Part shown: positions 43,321 through 43,944 of the stretch, in pieces
How the letters are laid out: each line of letters opens with the position of its first letter
Numbering within the stretch: position 1 is the first letter of the stretch
Assembly (NCBI GenBank): GCA_913061475.1
Contig: CAJXUN010000038.1
Location: 1 to 43,944 of the forward strand
Source: an uncultured Colwellia sp.
Lineage (GTDB): Bacteria; Pseudomonadota; Gammaproteobacteria; Enterobacterales; Alteromonadaceae
Direction of reading: 5' to 3'
Length of the DNA: 43,944 bases
Notes under the pieces: model-generated
Seen by the model: only the letters and a program-made list of their open reading frames with translations
Database searches by the model: none
What the model was told of the DNA's origin: nothing
Made by a program: the position numbers and the translations under genes

Positions 43321-43752
43321 GTGTCTGAAAAAATAACGCCGCAACAATTGGTTTCTCAACAATTATCGCAATTGACGCAATTAGAGGCGTTATTAGCCAC
43401 GGAAAAAGAAGTGCTTCAGCAGCAAAATCCTGACGCGCTGATCCAAGCCACCTCAGATAAAAACACCTTACTTTTGGCCATTCAAGACATTGATAATGCT
43501 ATTGGGCAAAGCTTCGAATTCAAACAAGAGAAGTTGGCCGGTAATTTCAGTGACGAATTATCAGCAATCAAAGCAAGTTTAGAGCGCTGCAAGAAACAAA
43601 ATCAAGTTAATGGTCTGATCATTCACCAATCACAAATAGCTGTTGAGCGAATGAAAACCTCCTTGCTGGAAAACCATAATAAATCTTCTATGACCTATGA
43701 TAGTAAAGGCAAAACCTCAGGCGGTCTCAGTAGTTTGGGTATAAAAGCTTAA
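43321..43752 (+). CDS. flgN: FlgN, export chaperone for FlgK and FlgL
   Basis: 143 residues, helical, Gln/Leu-rich (LSQLTQLEALLATEKEVLQQQN in part), with the FlgN pattern of an N-terminal helix holding LL-x-x-E and a Lys/Asn/Thr loop (ATSDKNTLLLAI). The start is GTG at 43321, with GGAG seven bases upstream. It chaperones the two junction proteins. Position after flgM is the standard one. Individual motifs are weak; context makes the call firm. Confidence 0.88.
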   Translation: MSEKITPQQLVSQQLSQLTQLEALLATEKEVLQQQNPDALIQATSDKNTLLLAIQDIDNAIGQSFEFKQEKLAGNFSDELSAIKASLERCKKQNQVNGLIIHQSQIAVERMKTSLLENHNKSSMTYDSKGKTSGGLSSLGIKA

Positions 43753-43944
43753 CTTAGCTGCCAATACGTCATCGTGCCTTAATACTCGTAGCATAACGAT
43801 ATATTCGCTTCTCCTAACCATGACATTGCCTATACGGATTTAGGTACTTAGGCTATGTCGGGAACATATAACCTGACCGTTCATCCTGAACATCGCCATT
43901 CATTCACATCCATGTGATCATGACATACCGTTCATCCTGAACAT
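43753..43944. other. Intergenic sequence downstream of flgN
   Basis: Non-coding as far as visible to the window edge. I see no clear intrinsic terminator for flgMN. It holds two copies of a short palindromic repeat (43876-43893 and 43927-43944) and a 6-bp-arm inverted repeat TCACAT-CC-ATGTGA between them. Confidence 0.6.
43876..43944. repeat. Two direct copies of an 18-base element containing a small palindrome
   Basis: ACCGTTCATCCTGAACAT occurs exactly at 43876-43893 and 43927-43944, 51 bases apart. Each contains GTTCA-TCC-TGAAC, an inverted repeat able to form a small hairpin. The second copy ends at the window edge, so the array may continue. It looks like a short intergenic repeat. Confidence 0.75.

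Noticed and set aside
43876-43944. CRISPR array
   Set aside because: Only two short copies at one spacing, each internally palindromic, no cas genes in the window; an intergenic repeat explains it better.

Overview
The window is a large polar-flagellum gene cluster from a gammaproteobacterium. The gene order (flgN-flgM-flgA, cheV-cheR, flgB to flgL, flagellins, flaG-fliD-fliS-fliT, flrA-flrB-flrC, fliE to fliM) is the Vibrio/Shewanella/Alteromonadales arrangement. The low GC content and protein style suggest a marine Alteromonadales, possibly Colwelliaceae (Colwellia/Thalassotalea). The genus is an inference, not something read from a marker gene.

Layout. 1-8980 (minus strand): fliM (partial, running off the left edge), fliL, fliK, fliJ, fliI, fliH, fliG, fliF and fliE. 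This is the motor switch, MS ring and export-ATPase operon, read from a near-perfect sigma-54 promoter just upstream of fliE. 9264-13566 (minus): the regulators flrC, flrB and flrA. 13859-19191 (plus, divergent from flrA): a four-gene operon of a 58-residue protein, a short DUF115/Maf-like protein, a B12-binding radical SAM protein and a large Maf-TPR protein. 19295-24499 (minus, convergent with that operon): legF, ptmE, legI, legG and legB, most of a CMP-legionaminic-acid-type nonulosonate pathway. 24562-29224 (minus): fliT, fliS, fliD, flaG and two flagellin genes. 29358-40158 (minus): flgL back to flgB, the rod, hook, rings and junction proteins. 40225-42030 (minus): cheR and cheV. 42212-43752 (plus): flgA, flgM, flgN. 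The last 190 bases hold a short palindromic repeat.

The genes form the classical hierarchy. FlrA (a FleQ-type master regulator with the c-di-GMP-binding LFRS motif) would turn on flrBC. FlrB/FlrC with sigma-54 would turn on fliE-M, flgB-E, flgF-L and one flagellin. Sigma-28, held by FlgM, would turn on the second flagellin and flgMN. I could read sigma-54 or sigma-28 promoter cores and intrinsic terminators at most of these boundaries.

The most unusual part is the roughly 11-kb block at 13.6-24.5 kb. It separates fliT from flrA, which are neighbours in Vibrio-type clusters, and looks like a flagellin-glycosylation island. It combines a nonulosonate pathway that lacks a visible aminotransferase and acetyltransferase with a Maf / B12-radical-SAM / Maf operon headed by an unrecognised small protein.
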